Assembly: GCF_001975705.1 (NCBI RefSeq)
Contig: NZ_CP015093.1
Location: 744,001-808,000, forward strand
From: Salipiger abyssi
Lineage (GTDB): Bacteria > Pseudomonadota > Alphaproteobacteria > Rhodobacterales > Rhodobacteraceae
DNA: 64,000 bases
Direction: 5' to 3'
In this document: piece by piece, positions 17,458 to 26,257 of the stretch
Layout of the letters: the number at the start of each line of letters is the position of its first letter
Numbering within the stretch: position 1 is the stretch's first letter
Notes under the pieces: generated by a model
Told to the model about the DNA's origin: nothing
Seen by the model: the letters and a program-made list of their open reading frames with translations, nothing else
Databases searched by the model: none
Program-made: the position numbers and the translations under genes

Positions 17458-17627
17458 TTTCGCCTCCAGCCGCCGATCCGCGTGTGAGCGTAACGCCGCG
17501 CCCGCGACAGCGGTATGACGCATATCAAGGGCTCCACATCGGCCCGGCAGCCGCGAAATCAGCCACGCATTGCCCATGGCCGCGCGCCCATGCTACGTTG
17601 CACCGAAACGAGGCAGAGCAGCCCGCC

Positions 17628-18653
17628 ATGACGGCACTCAAACAATATGAACGGCTGGAAGCCTCGGGCCTGTGGCGGCCCGAACCCGGCGCGCAGCGCC
17701 GGGAGGTGATCGTGTCGCTGGGCGACGCCTCGCTGACCATTTCCGAATTCTCCGGACGGGCGCTGGCGCACTGGTCCCTGCCCGCCGTGCGGCGCGCCAA
17801 CAAGGGCCAGCGCCCGGCGATCTATCACCCCGACGGCGACCCCGGCGAGACGCTGGAACTCGCCGAGGACGAGACCACGATGATCGAGGCGATCGAGCGG
17901 CTGCTGCGCGCCATCGACCGCCGCCGCCCGCGCCCCGGCAAGCTGCGGCTCTACCTGATCGGAGGCGTCGCCACGGTGCTGCTGGCGGGCGCGCTGTTCT
18001 GGCTGCCCGGCGCGCTGCTCAAGCATACCGAGCGCGTCGTGCCCACGGTCAAGCGCGAGGAGATCGGCACGGCGCTGCTGGCCCGGATCACCCGCGTCGC
18101 CGGTCAGCCCTGCATGACCGAGGAAGCACGCCAGCCGCTGCGCCACCTGGCGCTGCGGATGCTGGGCGAGACCCGGCAGGACGATCTGGTTGTCTTGCCC
18201 GGTGGCGTGCGCGAGACGGCGCATCTGCCCGGCGGGTTGATCCTGATGAATCGCGCGCTGATCGAGGATCACGAAGACCCCGATATCGCGGCGGGCTATA
18301 TCCTTGCCGAGGCGCTGCGCGCGCGCCGCGCGGATCCGCTGGCAGACCTGCTGGAACATGCGGGGCTGTGGTCGTCGCTGCGGCTGCTGACCACCGGCAG
18401 CCTGCCCGACGGTGCGCTGGATTCCTATGCCGAGACGCTGCTCACCCGCGACGCGGCGCCGCTGCCCACCGATGCGCTGCTGCGCGCCTTCGGCACCGCA
18501 CAACTGCGCAGCTCGCCCTATGCCTTTGCCCGCGACATGACCGGGGAAAGCACGCTCGCGCTCATCGAGGCCGATCCCTATGCCGGCGAGGGCAGCCGGC
18601 TGGTGCTCTCCGACGCCGACTGGGTACGGCTACAGAGCATCTGCGGCGGCTGA
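17628..18653 (+). CDS. Membrane protein with an M48-like fold lacking the zinc motif
   Basis: A 341-residue protein not recognised by name. A soluble N-terminal part (1-104) is followed by one membrane segment (106-128) and a periplasmic domain. In that domain, 'LPGGLILMNRALIEDHEDPD' (200-219) and 'IAAGYILAEALRARR' resemble the stretch of M48 metallopeptidases that leads into HEXXH. At the HEXXH position there is 'AEALR' (227-231), so zinc chemistry looks lost. It may be a non-catalytic relative. Cys162 and the C-terminal Cys could pair. A terminator follows at 18670. Confidence 0.8.
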   Translation: MTALKQYERLEASGLWRPEPGAQRREVIVSLGDASLTISEFSGRALAHWSLPAVRRANKGQRPAIYHPDGDPGETLELAEDETTMIEAIERLLRAIDRRRPRPGKLRLYLIGGVATVLLAGALFWLPGALLKHTERVVPTVKREEIGTALLARITRVAGQPCMTEEARQPLRHLALRMLGETRQDDLVVLPGGVRETAHLPGGLILMNRALIEDHEDPDIAAGYILAEALRARRADPLADLLEHAGLWSSLRLLTTGSLPDGALDSYAETLLTRDAAPLPTDALLRAFGTAQLRSSPYAFARDMTGESTLALIEADPYAGEGSRLVLSDADWVRLQSICGG

Positions 18654-18669
18654 GCCCGGAAACGGAAAA

Positions 18670-18695
18670 CCCCCGCCACGTCTCCGCGGCGGGGG
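18670..18695. terminator. Terminator-like hairpin between converging genes
   Basis: CCCCCGCC (18670-18677) pairs perfectly with GGCGGGGG (18688-18695) around ten bases, with an A-run just upstream on the plus strand. That makes it a fair terminator for the minus-strand SPOR gene and a weaker one for the plus-strand gene. Confidence 0.6.
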
Positions 18696-18722
18696 CCTGA
18701 GCTCAATCCGACAGCGCAGAAT

Positions 18723-20072
18723 TCAGCGCGTATAGGCCTGCACGTACCCCGTCGCATGCACCCGGCTCAGCGCTGCATTCAGTGCCGACGCGCTGCGATA
18801 GGGGCCGACCACGACACGGCGCTGCTGCGGTGCATCGCCGCCCGCGCGGGCATAGCGCACCGGCAGGCCGGCGCCCTGCAAACGGCTTGCTGCGGCAGCC
18901 GCCTTGGCTTTGGTGGTGAAGAGGCCGATCTCCACATAGCGCGCTGCGCCGCCGGGCGCTGCGGTGCCGGAGGGCGCCGAGCGGGTCGAGATCACCGGGT
19001 TGCGCGTCGCGCGCTCCTGCGCCGGGCTGCGCCCGGTGGACGAGACCACCGGCGCGGTGACAGGTGCATCGGCCCGGTAAAGCACAACCGGCTCACGCGC
19101 CGGAATCCGACGTGCATAGGGCAGGTTCTGCCGTGGCACCGTGTTGGTCCAGCGCTTCTGCGTCGCATAGAACCCGTCCACCGTCTGCCAGGCGCGGTAG
19201 GGGTTCAGCCGGTCGTCCTCCCAGGCCGGGCGATAGCCCGCAGGCACCACCGGCGGCACCTCGGAGCGGCTTTCCCAGACCTGATCGGGCACGATCCGCG
19301 TGCCCGGTCGGCCCGCCAGGGCGACCGGGTCGTCCGAAGCCGTGCCAAGACGGCTGTCATCCCAGCTGCCGCGTCCGTTGCCGTAGTTGTAATAGACGTT
19401 CTTGCCCGCGCCGGGCGCCTCGCCACGGCGGATCTCGGTTACGAAGGGGCTAGATTGCGGGCCGCAGCGCACCTGCATGCCATCGCGCATAACCGTGCCT
19501 GTGTACCCGGTCGGACACCCCCGCCCCGGCGCAACCTTGACCACGCGCTGCGGTTGCGGTGCCCGCGCTGCGGGTTTCGGCACGGTCTTGACCACGGTTT
19601 TCGGCGGCGGTGCCGACGGCGGCTTGGAGGCCGGCGCCTTGACGACGCGGCGCTTGACCGCCGGTTTCGGCGCGGGCTTGGAGGCCACGGTTTCGATGGG
19701 TTTCGCGCTGCGGCTCACACGGGTCGGCGCGGGGGCCGGGCTCGGCTTCGCCGCCGGTTTCGGCGCGGGCCGAGCGGCGGGTTTCGGAGCAGGCGCCGCA
19801 GCGGTCCGCGTTGCCGATTTCCCGAAGGTCGGCGCATAGCCGCAAACCTGATCGCGGTCGCGGGTCACCCGGGGCACCCAGATCACCGCGCCGTCGAACC
19901 CGGCGCGCACGAACACGCAGCCCTGACTGTCGACATATTGCTTGCCGGAATAGCTCGACGGCGGCAGCTCCGCCGGCGTGTCGATGGTGGTGATGCCCTG
20001 CGCCAGCGAGGGTGCCGCGCCGATGCTCGGAGCCGCGGCCAAGGCAAGGATCGCCAGTGTTTTCAATCGCAT
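18723..20072 (-). CDS. Exported SPOR-domain protein
   Basis: A 449-residue protein with a signal peptide (starting MRLKTLAILALA), a cysteine-containing N-terminal part and a long Ala/Pro/Lys low-complexity linker (roughly 90-180). The C-terminal SPOR domain ('GAARYVEIGLFTTKAKAAAA' to the end) binds denuded glycan strands of peptidoglycan, often at the division site, so an envelope or septal role is likely. The partner process is unknown. Start chosen at 20072 because it alone gives an export signal; a longer frame reaches 20135. It follows upp in the same direction. Confidence 0.87.
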   Translation of the reverse strand: MRLKTLAILALAAAPSIGAAPSLAQGITTIDTPAELPPSSYSGKQYVDSQGCVFVRAGFDGAVIWVPRVTRDRDQVCGYAPTFGKSATRTAAAPAPKPAARPAPKPAAKPSPAPAPTRVSRSAKPIETVASKPAPKPAVKRRVVKAPASKPPSAPPPKTVVKTVPKPAARAPQPQRVVKVAPGRGCPTGYTGTVMRDGMQVRCGPQSSPFVTEIRRGEAPGAGKNVYYNYGNGRGSWDDSRLGTASDDPVALAGRPGTRIVPDQVWESRSEVPPVVPAGYRPAWEDDRLNPYRAWQTVDGFYATQKRWTNTVPRQNLPYARRIPAREPVVLYRADAPVTAPVVSSTGRSPAQERATRNPVISTRSAPSGTAAPGGAARYVEIGLFTTKAKAAAAASRLQGAGLPVRYARAGGDAPQQRRVVVGPYRSASALNAALSRVHATGYVQAYTR

Positions 20073-20138
20073 GTCTGCCCCCAGATAAATGCGGCCAGCA
20101 TGCAATATCCGCTTGATGCTGTAAAGCGTACGCACGGC

Positions 20139-20771
20139 TTATTTTGTGCCGAACATCCGGTCACCCGCATCCCCTAGTCCCGGAACGATATAACCCTTTT
20201 CGTTCAAGTGGCTATCGAGCGAGGCTGTGACGATGGGCACATCCGGGTGCGCCTCCTTCATCCGCGCCACGCCTTCCGGCGCCGCCAACAGGCAGAGAAA
20301 GCGGATATCCCTGGCGCCGGCCTCTTTCATCAGGTCGATGGCGGCGGCAGAGGAATTGCCCGTAGCCAACATCGGATCGACCACGATCACCGTACGGTCC
20401 TGCAAATTCTTCGGCACCTTGAAGTAATACTGCACCGGCTTCAGAGTCTCCTCGTCGCGATAGAGCCCGACAAAGCCCACCCGCGCCGCCGGCACCAGCT
20501 CCAGAATCCCGTCGAGCAGACCGTTGCCGGCGCGCAGGATCGACACCAGCACCAGCTTCTTGCCCTCGATCACCGGCGCCTCCATCTCGCAGAGCGGCGT
20601 CTCGATCTTTTTGCTGGTCACCGGCAGCTCGTGGGTGACCTCATAGGCGAGCAGCAGGCTGATCTCGCGCAGGAGCTGGCGGAAGGACGCGGTCGAAGTG
20701 TCCCTTTCGCGCATCAGGGTCAGCTTGTGCTGCACCAGCGGGTGATCGACGACGGTGAGATGCTGTTTCAT
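20139..20771 (-). CDS. upp: Uracil phosphoribosyltransferase
   Basis: A 210-residue enzyme opening [21 protein letters not shown], the typical Upp start, with the PRPP-binding loop '[16 protein letters not shown]' and a C-terminal uracil-binding '[12 protein letters not shown]'. It converts uracil and PRPP to UMP. It lies downstream of cdd-deoA-deoB-add in the same direction but after a 150-base gap with an inverted repeat, so it may have its own promoter. It completes pyrimidine base salvage in this cluster. Confidence 0.97.
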   Translation of the reverse strand: MKQHLTVVDHPLVQHKLTLMRERDTSTASFRQLLREISLLLAYEVTHELPVTSKKIETPLCEMEAPVIEGKKLVLVSILRAGNGLLDGILELVPAARVGFVGLYRDEETLKPVQYYFKVPKNLQDRTVIVVDPMLATGNSSAAAIDLMKEAGARDIRFLCLLAAPEGVARMKEAHPDVPIVTASLDSHLNEKGYIVPGLGDAGDRMFGTK

Positions 20772-20879
20772 GCGCGGGCGCTCCTTTTCGCGTATCGCCT
20801 TTTCCAATAACGACGGCGCCCTTTTCCCGCAACGCCGGGGACGCATGCGAAACTGAAACCGCCGCACGCCGGCCCGTAG

Positions 20880-20900
20880 GGTGGGCAATTCTGGCCCACC
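20880..20900. repeat. Short palindrome between add and upp
   Basis: GGTGGGC (20880-20886) and GCCCACC (20894-20900) form a perfect inverted repeat with a seven-base spacer, preceded by GTA. It lies in the 150-base gap between add and upp and may be an intergenic repeat or a processing hairpin. Confidence 0.45.
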
Positions 20901-20921
20901 GCCCGCCGTGCCAGCCGCCGC

Positions 20922-21920
20922 TCAGCCCAGCCGCTTGAGCAGTGCCGCGCGGGTCTCCTCGTCGCAGAACGCGGCCTCGGCGGACGTGCGGGCGATCTCG
21001 GCAAAGACCTCCTCGTCCCAGCCAAAGACCCGCGCCAGCGCCTCGTATTCATCGGCCATGCTGGTGTGAAAGAACGGCGGATCGTCGGTCGAGACGGTCA
21101 CCTTCACGCCGCGTTCGCGCAGTTTCTCAATCGGATGCGCCGAGAGCTTCGGGTAAACCCCGAGCGTCACGTTGGAACCCGGGCAAACCTCTAGGACAAT
21201 CCCGTTCTCCACGATCTTATCCACAAGCGCCAGATCCTCGATGGATCGCACCCCGTGGCCGATGCGCGCAACCCTCAAATCGTCAATCGCTTCGGCCACT
21301 TCGCGCGGCCCGCGCCATTCCCCGGCATGGCAGGTGAGCTTCAGCCCCGCCTCGCGCGCCATGTCGAAGCTGTAGGCGAAATCCCTCGGGCTGCCCCGGT
21401 TCTCGTCGCCGGCCATGCCAAAACCCACCAGCCAGTCGCCCGCCGTCTCGGCGGCGCAGAGCGCGGCACGCTTGGCCTTTTCCGGGCCGAAATGCCGGAT
21501 GCAGGTGACGATGCCGCGCAGGGTGATGCCTATATCGCGCTCCGCCGCCTCCGCCGCCTCGCGCATCGCGTGCAGATAATCCCGCCAGGCGCCGAGATCG
21601 CCGCCACCGCAGAAATCCGGCGACAGGAAGGTTTCCGAATAGAGCACACCGTTTGCGGCGCTTTCCTCAAGCACGGCGGTGACGAGGCGCGCGTAATCCT
21701 CGGGGCTTTTCAGAACCGATGTCGCGGCCTCGTAAACCTCAAGAAAATGCCCGAAATCCGTGTAGGCATAGCTGCCGTTGCCGGCAAAGATCCCGTCGAG
21801 CCGCACCGATTTCTCCTGCGCCAGCCCCCGGATGAAGGCCGGCGGCGCGGCGCCCTCCAGATGCAGGTGCAGCTCGACCTTGGGCAGCGCGCGGATCGCC
21901 GCCAGACGCTCTTCGTCCAT
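20922..21920 (-). CDS. add: Adenosine deaminase
   Basis: A 332-residue metal-dependent deaminase with the zinc ligands in 'VELHLHLEG' (His18, His20), the catalytic 'CHAGEW' segment, 'IGHGVRS' and the C-terminal 'STDDPPFF' with metal-binding aspartates. It converts adenosine and deoxyadenosine to inosine forms. It lies 11 bases after deoB and so joins the nucleoside salvage operon. A longer upstream frame overlaps deoB and shows no homology. GTG 21923 is an alternative start. Confidence 0.95.
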   Translation of the reverse strand: MDEERLAAIRALPKVELHLHLEGAAPPAFIRGLAQEKSVRLDGIFAGNGSYAYTDFGHFLEVYEAATSVLKSPEDYARLVTAVLEESAANGVLYSETFLSPDFCGGGDLGAWRDYLHAMREAAEAAERDIGITLRGIVTCIRHFGPEKAKRAALCAAETAGDWLVGFGMAGDENRGSPRDFAYSFDMAREAGLKLTCHAGEWRGPREVAEAIDDLRVARIGHGVRSIEDLALVDKIVENGIVLEVCPGSNVTLGVYPKLSAHPIEKLRERGVKVTVSTDDPPFFHTSMADEYEALARVFGWDEEVFAEIARTSAEAAFCDEETRAALLKRLG

Positions 21921-21931
21921 CACAAAACCTC

Positions 21932-23137
21932 TCACAGAAAACTCCTCCCGGCGCCACGCGCCGCAACCCCGAGATGCGCCGCGACGCTGGCGGCAACATC
22001 GGCAAATCCCACCTGCCCGGCGCAGCCCGCGCCCTTTCCGGCCACCAGCACCGGCACCCGCTCGCGGGTGTGATCGGTGCCCCGCCATGTGGGGTCGTTG
22101 CCGTGATCGGCGGTGATCAGCAACATGTCGTCTTTGCGCAAGCGCGGCAGCAGCCGGCCAAGCTCGGCATCGAACCATTCCAACGCACGGGCATAGCCCG
22201 AGACATTTCGCCTGTGCCCGTAAAGGCTGTCGAACTCGACGAAATTCGCGAAGGTCAGCGAACCGTCCCCGGAGTTATCCACAAGGTCTCCGAGATGGCT
22301 CATCAGCGTGGCATCGTCGCCTTTGTGCAAGGCGTCGATCCCCTCCATCGAGAAGATATCGCCGATCTTGCCGACCGCATGCACCGTCCCGCCGGCCTCC
22401 TGCACCCAGTTGGTCAGCACCGGCTCGGGCGGGCGGATGGCATAGTCGTGGCGATTGGCGGTGCGGGTGAAGTGGCCCTCTTGCCCGACGAAAGGCCGCG
22501 CGATCACCCGCCCCACCTTCCTCTTATGCAGCAGCGGTGCGATGGTCTCGCAAAGCGACAGCAGCCGGTCGAGGCCGAAGCTTTCCTCATGCGCCGCGAT
22601 CTGGAACACGCTGTCGGCGGAGGTGTAGCAGATCGGCCAGCCCGTGCGCAGATGCTCTGCCCCGAAGCGTTCCAGCATCACCGTGCCGGAGCCGTGGCAA
22701 TTGGCCAGCGTCCCCTCGGTGCCAGCGATCTCGCAAACCTTCGCCATGAGATCCGCCGGAAAGGCCGGCTGGGTATCGGGGAAATAATGCCAGTCCCACG
22801 GCACCGGCAGCCCGGCCAGCTCCCAATGGCCCGAGGGCGTGTCCTTGCCCTTCGACCGCTCCGTCGCGGCGCCCCAGAGCCCGCGCGGCGCGGCCCCCAG
22901 CCCCGGCGGCAGCGTGCCGCTGGCCAGCTCCACCGCCCGGCCCAGGCCCAAAGCGTCGAGATTGGGCAGGTGCAGCTTCCCGCTGCGCCCGTCCTCGGCC
23001 TCGCCACGCGCGCAGGCCTCGGCGATGTGCAGCACGGTGTTGGCGCCGGTATCGGGATGGCCGTCGTTGAAATACGACCCGGCATCCGGTGCGCCGCCAA
23101 TGCCCACCGAATCCATCACCACCAGAAAGGCTCTCAT
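21932..23137 (-). CDS. deoB: Phosphopentomutase
   Basis: A 401-residue alkaline-phosphatase-superfamily enzyme with 'VVMDSVGIGGAPDAG' at the N-terminus, 'KDTPSGHWELAG' near the phosphorylated residue and 'LLITADHGNDPTWRGTDH' near the C-terminus (metal ligands). It interconverts ribose or deoxyribose 1- and 5-phosphates, taking the products of deoA into central metabolism. The start overlaps the deoA stop (ATGA), so the two are translationally coupled. Confidence 0.97.
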   Translation of the reverse strand: MRAFLVVMDSVGIGGAPDAGSYFNDGHPDTGANTVLHIAEACARGEAEDGRSGKLHLPNLDALGLGRAVELASGTLPPGLGAAPRGLWGAATERSKGKDTPSGHWELAGLPVPWDWHYFPDTQPAFPADLMAKVCEIAGTEGTLANCHGSGTVMLERFGAEHLRTGWPICYTSADSVFQIAAHEESFGLDRLLSLCETIAPLLHKRKVGRVIARPFVGQEGHFTRTANRHDYAIRPPEPVLTNWVQEAGGTVHAVGKIGDIFSMEGIDALHKGDDATLMSHLGDLVDNSGDGSLTFANFVEFDSLYGHRRNVSGYARALEWFDAELGRLLPRLRKDDMLLITADHGNDPTWRGTDHTRERVPVLVAGKGAGCAGQVGFADVAASVAAHLGVAARGAGRSFL

Positions 23138-24426
23138 CCGACGCGCTCCCGGACCAGCGGCCCGGCCTCGGCGGGATCGCCCAGCGCGATGGCATTCTGC
23201 ACCACGCGGATCGCCTCCTCGGCCTGATCCTCGCGCGCCGCGTGGATCCGCGCCAGCGGCGCCCCCTGCTCGACGCGCGCGCCCAGCCGCACCACATCCG
23301 AGAGCCCCACCGCCGGGTCGATCCGGTCGGTCTCGACCGTGCGCCCGCCGCCGAGCCGCACCACCGCAAGGCCCAGCGCCTCGCCGTCGATCGAGGCGAC
23401 ATGGCCGGACACAGGCGCCGGGATCTCGCGGATCACCGTCGCCTCGGGCAGGTAACGGCCCCAGTCCTCGACAAAATTCATCGGCCCGCCCAGCCCGTAG
23501 ACCATGCGCCCCATGCGCTCGGCGGCGGCCCCGCCATCGAGCGCCGCGCGCAGCTTCGCCTCCGGATCGGCGATCCCCGCCCCCTCCAGCAGCGCCGCAC
23601 CCAGCGCCAGCGTCAGCTCGTAGAGCGGCCCCTGCTCGCGCCCGGTCAGCACGCGCATCGCCGCGTCCACCTCCAGCGTATTGCCCAGCGCCGCGGCAAT
23701 CGGCTGGTTCATATCGGTGACAAAGGCGGTGGTCGGGCAGCCGGCAGCGTTGGCGGTGGACACCAGCGCCTGCGCCAGCGCGCGCGCCTCTTCGTCGGTC
23801 TTCATGAAGGCGCCGGAGCCGACTTTCACATCCAGAACCAGCCCCTCCAGCCCCGCCGCCAATTTCTTCGACAGGATCGAGGAGGTGATGAGATCGAGGC
23901 TTTCCACCGTCGCCGTCACGTCGCGCACCGCATAGAGCCTGCGGTCGGCGGGGGCGATCTCGGCGCTGGCCGAGACGATGGCGCATCCGGCCTCGCGCAC
24001 CACCTGGCGAAAGCGCGCCTCGTCGGGCGCCACCGCATAGCCCGGGATCGCGTCGAGCTTGTCGAGCGTGCCGCCGGTATGGCCCAGGCCCCGCCCCGAG
24101 ATCATCGGCACATAGACGCCGCAGGCCGCCAGCGCCGGCGCCAGCACCAGCGAGACGCAATCGCCGACCCCGCCGGTGGAATGCTTGTCGACCACCGGCC
24201 CGTCGAGATCCCAGCGCATCACATGGCCCGAATCGCGCATCGCCAGCGTCAGCGCCACGCGATTCTCCTCGCTGAGCCCGCGCAGGCAGATCCCCATGGC
24301 AAAGGCCCCGGCCTGCGCCGCGCTGACCGAGCCGTCCGCCAGCCCGCTGGCGAACCAGCGCAGCCCTTCTGCCGTCGGTTCCTCTCCGCGCCGCAGCGCC
24401 GCGATCACCGCCCTCGCCTCCATCAT
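23134..24426 (-). CDS. deoA: Thymidine phosphorylase
   Basis: A 430-residue enzyme of the thymidine/pyrimidine phosphorylase family. The glycine-rich 'KHSTGGVGDCVSLVLAP' motif that binds phosphate is near residues 81-97, followed by 'ISGRGLGHTGGTLDKL'. It splits thymidine and deoxyuridine into base and deoxyribose 1-phosphate. The ATG at 24426 overlaps the cdd stop, and its own stop overlaps the deoB start, so the operon is tightly packed. A frame extending into cdd is spurious. Confidence 0.96.
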   Translation of the reverse strand: MMEARAVIAALRRGEEPTAEGLRWFASGLADGSVSAAQAGAFAMGICLRGLSEENRVALTLAMRDSGHVMRWDLDGPVVDKHSTGGVGDCVSLVLAPALAACGVYVPMISGRGLGHTGGTLDKLDAIPGYAVAPDEARFRQVVREAGCAIVSASAEIAPADRRLYAVRDVTATVESLDLITSSILSKKLAAGLEGLVLDVKVGSGAFMKTDEEARALAQALVSTANAAGCPTTAFVTDMNQPIAAALGNTLEVDAAMRVLTGREQGPLYELTLALGAALLEGAGIADPEAKLRAALDGGAAAERMGRMVYGLGGPMNFVEDWGRYLPEATVIREIPAPVSGHVASIDGEALGLAVVRLGGGRTVETDRIDPAVGLSDVVRLGARVEQGAPLARIHAAREDQAEEAIRVVQNAIALGDPAEAGPLVRERVG

Positions 24427-24815
24427 GCGCGCTCCATATGCCCCGGATCGAAGGCGCCGGGCAGCAGTTCGGCCACCGTCGTGACCAGCTCGGCCCCGTC
24501 CACTGTGGCCAGCGTCACCTTTGCCTCCGAACGCGCGAATTCCGCCAGCTTTTGCCGGCAACCACCGCAGGGCGGCACCGGATGGGCGCTGTCGGCGATC
24601 ACATAGGCCTCGGCGATCTCGGTCTCGCCGGCGGCGACCATGGCGGCGATGGCGCCGGCCTCGGCGCAGGTGCCTTCGGGATAGGCCACGTTCTCGACAT
24701 TGCAGCCGACATAGACCGCGCCCGAGGGCGTGCGCAGCGCCGCCCCCACCTTGAAGCGCGAATAGGGCACATAGGCGTTCTCGCGCACCGCCCTCGCGGC
24801 TTTCTCAAGATCCAT
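24423..24815 (-). CDS. cdd: Cytidine deaminase
   Basis: A 130-residue homotetramer-type enzyme with the zinc site 'TCAEAGAIAAM' (Cys50, catalytic Glu52) and 'PPCGGCRQ' (Cys83, Cys86). It converts cytidine and deoxycytidine to uridine forms, feeding deoA and, after base release, upp. It is the first gene of the cdd-deoA-deoB-add operon. About 180 bases without a gene lie upstream, so the promoter is probably there. Confidence 0.96.
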   Translation of the reverse strand: MDLEKAARAVRENAYVPYSRFKVGAALRTPSGAVYVGCNVENVAYPEGTCAEAGAIAAMVAAGETEIAEAYVIADSAHPVPPCGGCRQKLAEFARSEAKVTLATVDGAELVTTVAELLPGAFDPGHMERA

Positions 24816-24926
24816 CGCTCTGCCTCCTGAACCGGAACCGGGCCTCATGTTTGCGAGGCCCACGCCCTGATTGCAAGGCCGCATTCCCCTGCCCGCACGG
24901 CAGGAGCGAGGCGCCGCCCCCGCCCC

Positions 24927-24948
24927 TTCATCTTTCTTCAAATACTCC
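24927..24948 (+). repeat. Bipartite intergenic repeat, subtype A, copy 2
   Basis: TTCATCTTTC, three bases, then AAATACTCC, in the 181-base gap between the cdd start and the alkB 3' end. The flanking 'CCGTGCC' after an A-rich stretch resembles the sequence after copy 1, so more than the core may be repeated. Confidence 0.8.
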
Positions 24949-24996
24949 CAAAAACACCGTGCCGCCCGCCCGACGCCCAGAGCAGCGCGCGGCCTC

Positions 24997-26139
24997 TCAG
25001 CTCGCCCGGCCCGGCATCGGGGTGCTGGCGCGATTATAGGGCTTCCAGTCCTCGATGTCGGGATACCAGGCCTTGCGCCAGGCCCTGACCTTCGGGTTCA
25101 TGATCCGGCGCCAGAGCGGCGGCACCATCGCTGCCATGGTCATGATCGGATAGCCATAGGGCAGCTGCGGCGCCTCGCGCTCCTCGTAATTCTGCAAGAG
25201 CGGAAAGCGGCGGTCGGGCTTGTAATGGTGATCGGAATGGCGCTGAAGATTGATCAGCAGCCAGTTCGTCGCCGTATGTGCCGAGTTCCAGGAATGGTGC
25301 GGCTTCACATGCTCGTATCTGCCGTCGCCCAGATGGCGCCGGGTCAGCGCGTAATGCTCCACGTAATTGGTCAGCTCGAGCTGCCAGATCGCCACCCCTG
25401 CCTGCACGACAAAGAACAAGAGCCCCGACCAGCCGGCCAGCAATATCGCCAGTGCCAGCATCGCCAGTTGCAGGGCCGCGTATTTCCAGAACGGGTTGCG
25501 CCGGTGCCACCAGGGCAGCTTGCGCCGCGCCAGCATGGCCGCCTCGGCGCGGAAGGCCGAGGCCGGGCATTCGCGCAGCACGCGCGGATAATAGCGGTGG
25601 AACCCCTCGTTATAGCGCGCCGTCACCGCGTCGCGCGGCGTGCCAACCCAGACGTGATGCACCAGCAGATGCTCCGAGCGGAAATGCGAATAGAGCACCA
25701 TCGCCAGCAGCCAGTCGGCAAGGTTGCGCTCCAGCCGGTTCGACTGATGCAGCAGCTCATGGGCATAGACGATGCCCACCGTGCCGGTCATCACGCCGGT
25801 GCCGAACATCACGCCGAATTTTTCCCAGCCGTTCAGGTGATCGCTGTGGCCAAGATACCAGATCAGCGCGTAGAGCGTCACGAACTGCACCGGCGCCCAG
25901 AGCATCACCCCCAGCCGGTACCAGAAGAGCCGGCTTTCCTCGGTCTGCGGATCGGCACTTTCCTTGTTGAGCCCCAGCGCAACGTCCAGCGCCGAGAACA
26001 GATACCAGGTCGCGAGCGGCGGCAGCAGCACCCAGAGCCCGCCCCTGACCGCGCCCAGCATTACCAGCGGCGGCAGGATATAGGTGAGCCAGAAGGGCAT
26101 CGCCGCGGTGACGCGGGCGACCTTGTCCGAAGAGATCAT
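24997..26139 (-). CDS. alkB: AlkB-type alkane/fatty acid membrane monooxygenase
   Basis: A 380-residue integral membrane di-iron enzyme with all AlkB histidine boxes: HELLH (127-131), HLLVHH (157-162), NYVEHY (258-263) and RHSDHH (300-305). About six membrane segments surround them. AlkB hydroxylates the terminal carbon of medium-chain alkanes, using rubredoxin for electrons. No rubredoxin, rubredoxin reductase or alcohol dehydrogenase gene is nearby. It stands between the salvage operon and mutY in the same direction. Confidence 0.92.
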   Translation of the reverse strand: MISSDKVARVTAAMPFWLTYILPPLVMLGAVRGGLWVLLPPLATWYLFSALDVALGLNKESADPQTEESRLFWYRLGVMLWAPVQFVTLYALIWYLGHSDHLNGWEKFGVMFGTGVMTGTVGIVYAHELLHQSNRLERNLADWLLAMVLYSHFRSEHLLVHHVWVGTPRDAVTARYNEGFHRYYPRVLRECPASAFRAEAAMLARRKLPWWHRRNPFWKYAALQLAMLALAILLAGWSGLLFFVVQAGVAIWQLELTNYVEHYALTRRHLGDGRYEHVKPHHSWNSAHTATNWLLINLQRHSDHHYKPDRRFPLLQNYEEREAPQLPYGYPIMTMAAMVPPLWRRIMNPKVRAWRKAWYPDIEDWKPYNRASTPMPGRAS

Positions 26140-26257
26140 GATCCGTCTCCGTTTGCGCGATCCGATGCGCGTTCCGGGGGGAGCTTACTCCTGCGACCGG
26201 AGCGCGTCACGAGACGATCCGCCGCATTTCCGAGGTTTTGAATCGGAAAAACCGCGC

